Shown in pieces: positions 33,218 through 43,500 of a stretch of 64,000 nt of DNA (within the stretch, counting starts at the first letter, position 1; each line of letters begins with the position of its first letter). Under the pieces are notes generated by a model. It saw only the letters and a list, made by a program, of their open reading frames with translations. It made no database searches and was not told where the DNA came from. Both the position numbers and the translations under genes were made by a program. This DNA comes from Topomyia yanbarensis (taxonomy: Eukaryota; Arthropoda; Insecta; Diptera; Culicidae): assembly GCF_030247195.1 (NCBI RefSeq), contig NC_080670.1, positions 158,360,580-158,424,579 of the forward strand, in the 5' to 3' direction.

Positions 33218-33665
33218 AGAGACATAGAAGTAGTCATCCTTTTATGTAGTGCTGCCAAGAGGGTGACATGGCGTCATATTATCGTAGTTAACATAAGAGC
33301 ATTGTTTGTAAAGAAATAAACGAAATTTATTCTAAATACGACCGAAGAGCACTATTGTTTGCATCAAATCAAAGAAAGTGTGCATTGTTTTCGTTTGCTT
33401 ACTGCAACTGCTGTTTGTTATTGACATTTCAAGCGATTTTGACGTTGTCACACTAACCCCCATCGATCGGTGGAAAATCGATGCTGCCTATTGTCCAACT
33501 CTGTATGTAGAGATAGACGTCAGTTGCCTGAGTGCTGCGCTTTCCTCTGTACGGGACTCTAATAATATACAGACTCGTCATGTCCTGTAGAATAAGTTTC
33601 TGGTGATTTTTACAGCATATTCGATAAAACAATATTTTTTCTAGTTTTTTCGTGTAATCTAAAGG
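33218..33665. other. intergenic, nothing recognised
   Basis: Lies between the foldback MITE and the Tc1 element. No feature was recognised. Confidence 0.4.
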
Positions 33666-33688
33666 TGTTAGATAATTTTGTCCGTATA

Positions 33689-34782
33689 ATGGCCGATTCT
33701 CACACCAAACTTCCGCGGGCTATCCCAAAACTAATCGTTGACTTGAAGAAATCTGGTAAAAGCATGTCCAAAATTGCAGGAGTTGTGAATCGCCTACGAT
33801 CTTCGGTGCAGTATGTACTTCAGAGCTTTAAGAAAACAAAATCCCTTGAGACAGCTCCCGGAAGAGGTCGCAAACCGAAGCTTACAGTTCGTCACGTTCG
33901 CATACTTTTACGTGAAATCAAGGAACATCGTAAACAGAGTGCTCCTAAGCTTGCAGATAGCCTGTTGCGGTACGACAACATAAAAGTCAACCTACAAAAT
34001 ATACGCAATGCCCTCCACGATAAAGGATATCGAGGATGCGTTGCGCGTAAAAAAATATCAAGCGGTTGGAACCCGATCAGAAACGCATAACAAAAATATT
34101 TTTATAACCATATCTCGCATTGTTACTTGTTATAAATTTCTGTTATTTTAACTACTAACGAGACCTAATTTATAACACAATATGTTATAAAAATTGTGTT
34201 CTGTTATAATCTTGTTATTTCGTTGTGATCGGGAATACACCCAAAAACATGTGGTAGAACCAGAGAATTTTTGGAACAACGTTATATTTACGGATAAGAG
34301 CAAATTTAATATTTTCGGGACTGACGGATTGGTTAGAGTATGGTGCAAACCGAATACTCAGTTAAATCCGAAAAATCTGCGGCCGACAGTAAAGCACGGC
34401 GGTGGTCATGCAAGTGGCCCAGGAAACTTGACATTTATCGAATTTACCATGGATAGATTCATGTATCTTGACATTTTAAAGAACAATTTAAAAGCTAGTG
34501 CGCAGAAATTGGGCCATGGAGATGATTTTGTTCAGGATAATGATCCCAAGCATTCTTCGAAGATTGTCAAAAAATGGTTGCTCCACAACGTAAAATCAAC
34601 GCTCCCACATCCTCCCCAATCACCGGACCTAAATCCCATAGAAAATTCAAAATAAGAACCAGCTGAAGAAGGTTCTAGTTGAAGAATGGCAGATAATTTC
34701 ACATGAAACAACCCAAAAACTGACTTCCTCGATGAAAAGGCGTCTTCAGAGCGTAATTACAGGTGGTCATACTAAGTATTAA
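33689..34782 (+). pseudogene. Tc1-like (DD34E) transposase, split and frameshifted
   Basis: The ATG at 33689 begins MADSHTKLPRAIPKLIVD, the first helix-turn-helix of a Tc1 paired-like DNA-binding domain; APGRGRKPKL is the GRPR-type hook between the two helix-turn-helix units. After RGCVARKK the frame is damaged and a MITE intervenes. It resumes as EYTQKHVVEPENFWNNVIF, with the first catalytic Asp in FTDKSKFN, the second in VQDNDPKHSS, and the Glu in NPIEN; 34 residues separate the last two, the DD34E rule. A stop by frameshift follows near 34653, and the C-terminal tail continues in another frame to TAA at 34780-34782. The original enzyme would excise and reinsert the element at TA sites. Confidence 0.9.
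34070..34235. mobile_element. 162-bp MITE with CCCGATCA ends, copy 1, inside Tc1
   Basis: The element 34072-34233 begins CCCGATCAGAAACG and ends CGTTGTGATCGGG, flanked by AA on both sides (34070-34071 and 34234-34235). Inside, ATAACA-type modules are arranged with inverted symmetry. An inverted copy lies at 36435-36595 with GA on both sides, so the family appears to make 2-bp duplications without strict TA preference. It inserted into an already dying or then-active Tc1 gene. Confidence 0.85.
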
Positions 34783-34897
34783 TTTTGTATTTTAAGTCAG
34801 TTCAAAAACATTTCTTGTCATGTACGGACAATTTTTTGACATTGATTTTGGAAGAGATTTTTGTTTTATTTATTTTTTAGGAAAAGGAGAGCAAATA

Positions 34898-35376
34898 AGG
34901 CAGGGCGGTGGCAACCTATGGGTAGCACTACCCGTTTATATGGACGATGATAAGATTGATGTGCGTCGGCACTATTCATACTCGGGTACCATCAATTAAT
35001 TCATTGCAACCATCATGCTGGAATACGTAACAGTGGAATCCGTTAAGTTTGAAACCTGGAGTAATTTTTTTCTAGGTATTCACAACGGAGTGTTCGTGTC
35101 GTGGGAATGCGGCTGACGGAACCTATTCTTTTATACCTGACCTTTAAATACAAAATAGAATGCGTAGCCAAATCTCAAATCACGCTGTGCACAGATGAAG
35201 GACAGACGCCAACATGCCAGTTCTGTAACATGAAGACACACTACGAGAAACCATATACAAAAACCTCTACAACAACATCAGCTAAATCACAAACAACCGG
35301 AGTTGCGGTTCAGGTATTAACGAATGTGCTGGAACAACAGAAACTACGCACAGCGCAGTGTGTCCGATCATTGTGA
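34898..35376 (+). pseudogene. retrotransposon ORF1/gag-like zinc-knuckle remnant
   Basis: Translated pieces read LWVALPVYMDDDKIDVR, later FETWSNFFLGIHNGVF and then, after a frameshift near 35099, CTDEGQTPTCQFCNMKTHY. The CxxC followed by His four residues later is most of a CCHC zinc knuckle (the last Cys is now Tyr), as in ORF1 (gag-like) proteins of non-LTR elements; these bind the element RNA. One TAA stop lies in frame at 34997. The pieces are in order, so this is a single decayed ORF1 fragment without an adjacent ORF2. Confidence 0.65.
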
Positions 35377-35412
35377 AGCGCCAACTTGGCACCGTTGATG
35401 TTTCTGCTTTAC

Positions 35413-35527
35413 TTAACCCTTCGGAAGTCGCGCAAATGGCTCACTGAACGAGCAGCCGCAGCTGCTCTAAGACGAAATGGATAGATTTTCAGAGCAGAGT
35501 GCACTAGCGCGACTGCCGAAAGGTTAA
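35413..35527. mobile_element. 107-bp TTAA MITE (CCCTTCGGAAGTCGCGC ends)
   Basis: TTAA at 35413-35416 and 35524-35527 flanks CCCTTCGGAAGTCGCGC and GCGCGACTGCCGAAAGG, inverted with few mismatches. It follows the zinc-knuckle remnant closely but is independent of it. TTAA suggests piggyBac-type mobilisation. Confidence 0.8.
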
Positions 35528-36432
35528 ATATTTTTATATTTATTTTTGTGCTGAAAACTATATTTTGTGCTGAAAACTCTTCGTCGGTCCTGCACAGCCG
35601 GTCTCAAAATATTTCATCTCCATTTAAGATAGCCGATTTCTCCAACAACAGCATGGAACTGGTGTAAGAACTGCGTGTGTGTAAATCCGAAAAAGTGCTC
35701 GATGATCGAATTTCGACAAAAGACTTTCTGGCGGAGCTGTTCCTCACAGACCCCCAGTATTTTTTTGCTGTCAAAGCTTTGCCTACATGACCCCAAAACC
35801 TTTTATCTGCCGAAAACTTGTAGAGAAGGCACAACCGGGGGAGGCAGTTTAACTGTTCTGGGTTTTTGTGGACCTTTCATAAATTACATAACGCTTTTAG
35901 AGGGGATGGGGAATAAGCTAGAACGCCACGTAACATGCTTACTGAATTTTTTTTTCCTGCTAGCATCAGAAGAATGATCGCATGGTCGTTCTAGGCGAGG
36001 ATTTGTGAAGAATTTTTTGCCGGCGTCGGCGGTAAAACATGATGATGAGTTATGTTCTACCATAGACCATGCGTTAGACTTGGGTGCAACGCCCAACTCC
36101 TACTCTGCATAAGGCAAAGAATTCTTCACATTTCCTTTCGATCATGCCCATATGAGCCTGCCTAGTTCTAGTTTTCCGTTCTAAGTTTATAACTGATTCG
36201 CTCTAGAATACCTATCCGTCTTTCAATTTCATTGCTTTCGTTTCTCTTAGTCTCAAATTTGCCGAAAATAGCCAACAAAATCGATACAGTAGAACCTTGC
36301 GGCAATTAAAACATAGTAACAAAAAAAATGTTACGGAGGAGGCGGTAACGAAATTTGCGTCAATTTGTTACATGGGGGAGGGGGAGTCAAACATGGGAAA
36401 TTTTTGCGTACACACCAAATATTTTTCGCCGA

Positions 36433-36597
36433 GACCCGATCAGAATGAAATAACAAGATTATAACAGAACACAATTTTTGTAACATATTGTGGTATAAAC
36501 TAGGTCTCGTTAGTAGTTAAAATAACAGAAATTTATAACAAGTAACAATGCGAGATATAGTTTTGGAATATTCCTGTTATGTATTTCTGATCGGGGA
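36433..36597. mobile_element. 161-bp MITE with CCCGATCA ends, copy 2
   Basis: The element 36435-36595 is the reverse complement of the 34.07-34.23 kb copy with few differences. GA occurs on both sides (36433-36434 and 36596-36597). The high similarity of the copies suggests relatively recent spread. Confidence 0.85.
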
Positions 36598-36945
36598 GTC
36601 AGCTAAATTTTGCTGAACTTTCGTCAGTTGAAAGTTTCAGTAATCGAAGATGCCGAAAGTTCAGCAATTTGAATCCATTTGACAGATTTATTTTGCCAAA
36701 AATCACCACTTGAGATTGTCAAATCGACAGCGCAATCACTAACTTCTCAGTATTACAGGCTGACTTATTGTGAATTCAGTGCTCAGGCTGTCAATTTGAC
36801 AATTTGAATTTTCAGCAAAGTGAATTTGTCAAATAGGTTAAATTCAAATTGCTGAAGTTTCAGCATATTAAAATGCTCAAATTTTCAGCTGATAAAATTC
36901 GGCCAAATTTTGCTGAAAACTACAACCAAATTTTGCTGTGTATGT
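36598..36945. repeat. AT-rich TTTTGCTGAA repeat
   Basis: CAGCTAAATTTTGCTGAA at the left, several inward-facing TTCAGCA / TGCTGAA modules, and AAATTTTGCTGTGT at the right make a repetitive, partly inverted segment. Probably a MITE inside the larger insertion; its ends are uncertain. Confidence 0.45.
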
Positions 36946-36987
36946 TATTTATAAATGGTTCCTTCCTCGCCAAATATAGTCACCCTA

Positions 36988-37382
36988 GCCAAAGCATATC
37001 CCGCAGTTAACGGATCCACTTCGAATCTTAGTTGACACTTTGCGGTCAATTGTGACCGTTTCCTTGTACTTTTCAATCACTCGAGTCACAGTATCCTTCA
37101 AAATAATCCAAAACATTAACCCGCTTCCGGATTGATGCTGAACCGAATATTTGTGACGTAGAAGTTTTACTGAAGGTGGAATTGAACCTTAAGCTTACAT
37201 AAGTCGCAATTCCAGTACACTTTCAATAGATTTATCCAGCAAAAATATTAATTTTGCATAATAATTCGAACACACCACACCGCGAAATTCCAGATAAGCG
37301 AAAAAGCAAATGCTTTTCTCTCGCGATTAACGATCTCTAAGTTGTATGTGGTTGGTGTTAAGTCAGACAACAGTACAACTTG
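36988..37382. other. intergenic, nothing recognised
   Basis: No coding or repeat boundaries. A GGTTGGTGTTAAGTCAGAC segment near 37350 resembles the end of the TTGGTCGG repeat family. Confidence 0.4.
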
Positions 37383-37580
37383 AGTGATTCGTAGTAATGC
37401 TGACTAAGCTCGACCCCTGCCAGCAGAAAACAAAAGATTAGTCCGCAAGATTTTAAACCTGTTTCTAATGACCCGGCCACTTCTGGTTTTCCAATCTGGC
37501 TCCAAATTTTCCTAACTTTCCCTACTCAATAATCTCTAGCTAATTGAATGTCGTTAAAAAGTAAAAAAAACAACAGTAGT
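37383..37580 (+). repeat. dispersed repeat, copy 2 (partner at 8.5 kb)
   Basis: Same orientation and order of blocks as 8530-8775: GTGATTCGTAGT, AAGCTCGACCC, TAATGACCCGGCCACTTC, AATCTCTAGCTAATTGAATG, then an A-rich tail. Confidence 0.65.
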
Positions 37581-38197
37581 TTTTTAAATACCCGTAAACT
37601 AGAAAAAATTCTAGTGTTTTCGTTTTTCAATACTCTGAGATGCTTTGAACAGAAATTGTGCAAATGCACAAAGTGAAAAAATCAAGAACAATTATATCTG
37701 TTTAATTGCTTATATTTTATGCAAAATAAAAAAAATACTTCCAATTTGCGTGTATGTACAAACATGACCGATACCTTGATATAGCAAATAACACCTCTTC
37801 GAAGCTACACTATGGCCCCTAATTGCAACTATTGACTTATCAAATCAATTGGTCGAGATGCGGAATATTTGTTGTGGTGAAAATGGACCTTATACTTCCG
37901 GTCACCTTTATCCAGTTCCATCATACAAGGAATACTGATATAGTTCCGGTATTAAGAAAGACAGAAAACTTTACCATGTGTGTACTGATTGTACTGCCGA
38001 CTGTGGCGGGGAGAGTACGTGGATAATGGCAAAAATGCCCCAAAAAAGAGAAGTGGGGTACGTTTCGTTTGTAACAAGGAGGAACTTCTTCCCCGGTGAT
38101 CCCAACAGTGTCAGTGTGATGATAATGTGGTAAGCTCGACAATTTCTTCCTGTCTGATCTCACGAACCAATCGCTATAATTGCCCAAATAACGCTCA
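37581..38197. other. intergenic, nothing recognised
   Basis: AT-rich left part, then neutral composition. No gene or repeat recognised. Confidence 0.4.
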
Positions 38198-38527
38198 GGA
38201 CTTTTTTGGTGCTATCCAACGGGGTAAACTGATCGAAACGATAAGTGAAGCGAAAACAATTATGTGAAAAAATCCCCTAGAGGTAGGATTCGAACCCGCA
38301 ACCTTTGAGACTCCGGACCAATGCATTAATCCTTGATATATGACGACATCCCACAAAGAACATATGATTATCGCACTGGCGGAAATAATCGTACTGTAGT
38401 GCATTGAGCCGGTGCGTCAAAGGTTGCGAGTTCGAATCCTCCCTTTTTTCCCTTTTTTTCACATGATTGCTTTCACTTCACTCACCATTTCGATCAGTTT
38501 CTCCGTTGTATTCCACCAAAAATGTCT
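38198..38527. repeat. foldback with a tRNA-like B box in each arm
   Basis: The two halves are inverted: left TAAACTGATCGAAACGATAA mirrors the right segment ending CGATCAGTTTCTC, and the outer TTTTTTGGTGCTATCCAAC mirrors GTTGTATTCCACCAAAAA. Each arm carries a tRNA-like stretch, CAAAGGTTGCGGGTTCGAAT on the minus strand (38287-38311 area) and CAAAGGTTGCGAGTTCGAAT on the plus strand (about 38418-38440), with GGTTCGAATCC-type B boxes and an upstream ATGCATTGG A-box-like region. No complete cloverleaf was confirmed. This looks like a tRNA-derived SINE inverted on itself or a terminal-repeat element using tRNA promoter sequence. Confidence 0.65.
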
Positions 38528-38630
38528 TCGCAGTTACGTCAAAATCCAAATCAATGTTTTATTAGTTCACGCTGAGGATTTATCGAAGGACATGAATTCG
38601 CATCATTTACCTGTCATCCCCAATTTGAAA

Positions 38631-38910
38631 TACCCATATTATTAAGGTTATAGAGTATTGCGCTCAATTGGAAGTCGTCATTTTGGTATTTAAAATTCCG
38701 CCATGAATTGATTCCCGTGATGTATTCGTCCATTCCATTCCAAAAATATCACTATTGTTAGGATTATCGAAAATTTTGACCAATCGGAATCCGCTATCAT
38801 GAATTTTAGAAAAGCGTCAGACATCGATTTTCGTCATCTTCTTGTCATCATCATTTTGAAAATATCCATATTGTTAGAATCATAGAGAATGTTGTTCAAC
38901 TGAAAGTCAT
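38631..38910. repeat. diverged 117-bp tandem units
   Basis: Starts near 38631, 38747 and 38864 give a period of 116-117 bp. Units read CATATTGTTAGGATTATCGA, then CAATCGGAAGTCGCCAT-like, then AAAATGGCGTCA-like and CATCGATTTTCGTC. Order and period match the 7.7-8.5 kb array (CATATTGATG, GGAAACCGCCATC, AAAATGGCGTCAAT, CAATTTCCG), so the two arrays appear related. Confidence 0.65.
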
Positions 38911-40780
38911 ATAGTAACTGAAAGTATAATATAATTATAATGACTCGCTTGTAGATTATAAGGTACCCAAGCAACCAAAAGTTCGTAAAAGGGAGCTGCA
39001 TAAGCTTCTCGTTTTAAGTAATTTTATCATATGTTTTTTGTTCTAATAACGACTTAAGCCGCCTTTAAGTTCCATTATAACTTAAGCAACTGGAAAGTTC
39101 GCTAGAAACTTTATATGAGCTTTAAAGTGTGCTTTTTAAGTATTATCCGAACTACTTCTGGTTGCTTGGTTATGTACTCAAAGAAGAACGTCTTTGTGAG
39201 CTGTGACATCCGTTGAGTTTTATATTATATTGAACTTAGTATCTTGAACCTCAACGAGTTCACAAAGAAAGAAAGTCATCAACGTGTGAAGTATACGCTA
39301 GAGTCTTATCGCTAGAATACTCTTGGAAAAGTTGGACAAATTACAATTTCACCATCTTATTTAACTTAGTACTATGAGACTACATGATAGTGAACCAAAG
39401 CATTTTTGGATTACCTGAAGCTTGTGTAATTATAACCTATTTGCTCAGAGTAGATTTTAAGTTATACAATCAGTCAATTTTGTCAGCTTGTTTTACGAAA
39501 AGAATCGAATTAAGTATTTAAGAAGAACATTTTTACGGAATAAATTCCTAATAACGAACTAGATAATTCAACTTGTGAACCACTGGTTTGGTCGCATACC
39601 TGGAAGTTCCAGTCAGGTAGGCTCTTATATTTATAATATGTGCGGGGCCTCCATAGTTCTGGAGCTCCTGACCCTAACCCAGTGTGCTCAGGCATGAAGA
39701 CGGTTCTGAGTCGGACATTAATATATTCTTAATTTTAACAATTGATCAAATCACGTTCTCAACAATGTATAAATCATGAAAGAAGAAGAGTGAATTACCG
39801 CCTAGCCCCAGTTGTTATTGTAACAAAGGCTAACATAAATGACAAAAAATTTCAAGTAGAATTATTATAACACAGGAAGCAGGTTGAATTATCAATATGA
39901 GTTATCGGGACAGTTACCTTAATGATTATACCTATTTCTATACATATGCTAATCGGATCTGTGTAATCTCAGTACTGGCACAGCAAAGAAAAAAAGAGTG
40001 CGTTCTTGCGTTCGCAAAAACCTATACATGTACACATATATTCCATCCTAGTCGGTATAGGCAATTGTGTAATGTCGAAATATGTTTCACGAAAATATTC
40101 GCGCAGTCAACACGGCCAGCGGCTACAGTGCGAAAATTATTATTTTGCCACGATAAAAATAAAATTCGCAAAATTCCGTGCGAGTTCATCACACTTGCCG
40201 TAAACAACGAAACGTGAGGGTTAGCGGGGGGGGAGAGGGACCTATGTTTGGCTCTGGAGGGATGGGGGCTTCTCTTAGGATGCAGCGGGTAAGGTTAGTT
40301 GACGACGGCTGACTACGGTAGCGAGGGCCTGCGAGTGGACGCATGTAGGAGCTAATGTCGGTTAGTAGGTCCGAAAAAAATGTGATGAAAAAAGCGTATA
40401 CACACATTTGTGAAAATAGAAAGATATCCAACTGAGTACTGGTAGCAGAAAAGGAAGGGGTAGAAGTGGGACAACTTTTAGGATGGGACATTAATTGTGT
40501 TGTTATGCGTTACTTTAGCGAAGAAAAAATTGATTGTTTACAACTGTCCTCTTAGAATAAAACCGCTTAGGACTGGAGCTGCAGCCTAACTATAGTTGAA
40601 AATTGGTTTGTTCTAGATTTACAGCAACCTTCCTTACCTTACCTTTCACATGAAAATGAATAAGAACTGTAACCTAGAGTAGAGCAGATTACTACACTGC
40701 GGTGCCCCAGTGCACAGTAATGGATCACATTAGACCGCAGCCTTTCGCAATCCTGACAAACAATCTAGCTCAGCACTTCA
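38911..40780. other. intergenic, nothing recognised
   Basis: About 1.9 kb without supported genes. Around 38970-39170 there is an imperfect inverted segment (CCCAAGCAACCAAAAGTTCG against the complement of CTTCTGGTTGCTTGG), possibly a decayed MITE. Confidence 0.4.
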
Positions 40781-41103
40781 GTCACACACAGGTATAATCT
40801 CAATGTTTCGCTCCGGGTCAACCGACCTCGCCTATATTTCTTCCCGAGCGTTCCGAATCGATCTGCCCTACTGCGGCTATAATTCCTCCCAGTGGAACGC
40901 GCTCCATGTGAATTTCCTACGCTAACGCATTTTACGACTGCAACTTTCAGCCCACATTGTACCTACTGATGCGATGGTGGGCTCCTGGCAAGGTTTTAGC
41001 GAATCAGCTCCGCAACGTATCGATTCGGATCAGGCTGGAGCGCTAGGAATCGGCGCCTTGCCAAGTCCGGGCCTCTCCTTCCACCACTAATCTAATCTAA
41101 TCT
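40781..41103. other. GC-richer segment ending in CTAAT repeats
   Basis: The segment is GC-richer than its surroundings and ends at 41086-41103 in tandem CTAAT units. Short tandem tails of this kind end some non-LTR retrotransposons, but no ORF2 motif was recognised upstream. Confidence 0.35.
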
Positions 41104-42781
41104 TGAACCCATTAAATGCACTTACTTTCATTCACCGTGCGGTTTTTCTCGACGGAGTGGCGCACCCGACCGACCGGCCGGCCGGGCTGCAGTTCACGGA
41201 CCACGCCACGCCATCCAGCACTGATCGCCAGCGCCTGCGAAAATGTTGGAACTGTGGTGTGGGTGAACGGAACTGTGATTGCCCAGCTCCCTTGCGAGCG
41301 AAATGTTATCAGGATAGAAATCATAAATTAGGGGCTAGTAACAGTGTAACAATTTGGAAAAAAATAGCTTCTTTTATTTTTACTCTGTATGTTGCTGGTA
41401 TTAGTTCGAGTTTCTTTGCTCAAAATTATTTTATGATCAGTAAAAAACAAAGCTCGGACAAGTTTTATCGAATCCGTTTTAAATCTTTACAGCCTGTTCT
41501 GAACTGACATCTACAGATAAGGACGTGCGGATTGATCATTTTTCATGATTTTTTCCCGTTTTTATTCTAATATTGCCGTTTTTCCATAAACATTTTTTCT
41601 TAAATTTTATACGTATTTTTCTAGCCATTCAAACACATAATATTAAAAAAAATCGTTCATTGTTTCTGATCAAGATGTGGGAATGACATATCTTGTACGG
41701 ATGAACATCCACAGAAAGCAATTCAAGCAGACAATCTGTGGTGCCGCCATTTTGAACGTAAAAGGAATTGTTCGTTTTTTTTTTGCAATCCACATTGACT
41801 TTGACTTTGAGAAACTTTCCAATGCACTTGGTTCGTTTAATTCCCAGTTGTGTATATCTCAGCAAAAAAAGGGAAAAATACTGAAACTTCTAAGAATACT
41901 AAGATTGATGGTGATGAGTCATAGATTATAGTATGGAAATTTAATTTACTTCCCAAAGGGATAAAAATTGAATGAAACAAATTTGTGCATAAGGGTTCAA
42001 CACCTAACGTAGATAAAGTGTTTCGAATTGATCTCCCCAGTCACTAGCACCAAATTGGCCCCAGCTAAACGCTGAATTAAAACGGTCATACAAGTTGTGT
42101 GAAAGCCTAAAGAAGGCTGGTTCCAAGTGATTCCCCAGAAAGCAAACACAGGGGCTCCAACTTTATCTAAGTTAGGTGGGGTCCCTGTATCTCACACGCT
42201 TCGCCAGAGTTTTTGAAACCATCAACAGTGGCTATGTTTGACAAAGACGTCTTTCAAAGCTGAAAAATCATCTAGAGATGAAATTTCACGCATGTTTGTT
42301 CCCACTTTGACAGCACTTGGTTAATATCGAACTTTACCCACTTCTCCTTGGTCGTCTGAAATAATTATTTTGTTAAAATACCAAAACTGTTTTTATCGCC
42401 ATAAACAAAGAATTTTCAGACCAAGATACGAAATTCTTTTGACGTAAGACTACGTCTTTGTTTTCGATATGGGGGTGCACTTTGCTAATTCTACTAAAAT
42501 GGTATGTAACGAAAAGTGGTCCAATTTTAAACGCATATAATTCAGCCATCTCACGATAAATTTTCAAATTTTTTGTTCATATGGCCCCGAAATACTTTTA
42601 AGAATAGATTCCGATAGATAAACCCAAAGATTTTTAATATCATGGCATTAAAAATTTAAATAATGTACAACCTAGTCAAAATATCGCGAATTTACACACA
42701 GAAGGTAGCGCTTCCCAAATCCGGCACGACAGATTTGTGCACCTAGCGCGCCACGCTTCTATGAATGACGTCATCATCGAC
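41104..42781. other. intergenic, no gene recognised
   Basis: A frame at 41103-41507 contains KCWNCGVGERNCDC, which is cysteine-rich but does not match zinc-knuckle spacing. The rest is AT-rich. Confidence 0.4.
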
Positions 42782-42846
42782 TATTTAAAGAACGGACTTG
42801 GCCAGACACGCTCAGTTCCCTGTTGAACGGCTGGTGAAGCAGATCA
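42782..42846 (+). promoter_or_regulatory. TATA + Inr + DPE core promoter
   Basis: TATTTAAAG starts at 42782, TCAGTT has its A (+1) at 42814, thus 32 bases after the TATA start, and AGATC at 42841-42845 begins at exactly +28, matching the DPE. All three elements in correct spacing make this a strong match. It lies at the outer edge of the large inverted repeat, so it probably belongs to a transposable element or its LTR-like end rather than a host gene. Confidence 0.6.
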
Positions 42847-42862
42847 CTGTGCTGTGTTTTTT

Positions 42863-43500
42863 ACAGCCAGTGTAGCTGAGTTAGAAGTCCGTTACACTCG
42901 CTGTGGAGGTACGCTACCCTGTGCCGTCCAACAGGCGACCGCTCCAACTGCTTCCTAAATGCCGCTGTAACGTTGCCAGTAAATTTTTGGTTGTACTAGC
43001 ACATGTATTTGCTATTGTGCTTGAAATTAAGTAATGTAGTGGCAGTAATAAGCTTCCCATTTTGGTTTAAACGCAAGGACAGTTTTTAAAACAGGATTTG
43101 ATTAATTAGTTTAGCTCATTTAAGCAATTTTAGCAATTCTGTAATTTAAAAGGAATTTTACGGAACTTGGTGAATTTGGCACCACTTACAACTGGTATAA
43201 TCAACCTGCACAAAGTGTTGCATAACGCAGGGCTGTTTTTTGTAACAAAATGTGTTATCATTCAGGCCTTCGCTATGCAAAATCACGATGTTATGACAGA
43301 TGGGCTATGCGCGGCATTTCATGGAGCGCGGCCGTTCCTTTCAATCGGGAAAGGCCGCGTGGAATTTTGGTGAAATGCGTTAATAGTGTCGTGGTGGTAC
43401 TAGTTGTCTCTTTCGCTCTACCCATCATCATCAGCGTTGACTCATTTTGCATTGTGCGCTTGGGTTCAATGTTTGAGGCGAATGTGTGGGTAGGTAGAGG
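42863..43500 (+). repeat. outer left arm of a 6.6-kb interrupted inverted repeat
   Basis: The block GCTGAGTTAGAAGTCCGTTA (about 42872) and the block CTCTACCCATCATCATCAGC (about 43415), followed by GGTTCAATGTTTGAGGCGAA, recur as reverse complements at 49063-49386. The region between the blocks differs between arms. The frames here are not recognised as genes. Confidence 0.75.

Larger units (their letters stand above)
33666..34841 (+). mobile_element. Tc1-like DNA transposon, broken
   Basis: The ends TGTTAGATAATTTTGTCCGT (left) and ACGGACAATTTTTTGACA (right) are imperfect inverted repeats just outside the transposase coding region. The inside encodes a DD34E transposase, interrupted by a 162-bp MITE and frameshifts. 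Without the MITE the element is about 1.0 kb, slightly short for Tc1, consistent with a small internal deletion. TA duplications at the ends are not obvious. Confidence 0.75.
35870..36962. mobile_element. 1.1-kb insertion with GGACC...GGTTCC ends
   Basis: It begins GGACCTTTCATAAATTAC and ends GTTATTTATAAATGGTTCC, inverted with mismatches; the ends resemble the GGGxxxATCCATAAATGA family seen at 45 kb. It sits inside the split hAT copy and itself carries the CCCGATCA MITE and an AT-rich repeat. No clean 3-bp duplication was found. No transposase was recognised. Confidence 0.6.
35582..36987. mobile_element. second hAT (TGGTCACCCTA) copy, split by an insertion
   Basis: Sequence 35582-35869 matches the 3' part of the 26.6-27.9 kb hAT (CCTGCACAG, ATAGCCGATTTCTCCAACAA, CTGCCGAAAAC, GAGAAGGCACAA). 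The expected end then resumes after a 1.09-kb insertion as ATATAGTCACCCTA ending at 36987. Removing the insertion restores alignment with the first copy. The 5' half of this copy is missing. Confidence 0.75.

Noticed and set aside
38270..38450. Genuine tRNA genes on both strands
   Set aside because: B boxes are present but a complete cloverleaf with acceptor pairing and anticodon stem could not be made by eye; treated as tRNA-derived repeats.
41103..41507. Cysteine-rich KCWNCGVGERNCDC frame as a zinc knuckle
   Set aside because: The spacing lacks the His and the CX2CX4HX4C pattern, and the rest of the frame is not gag-like.
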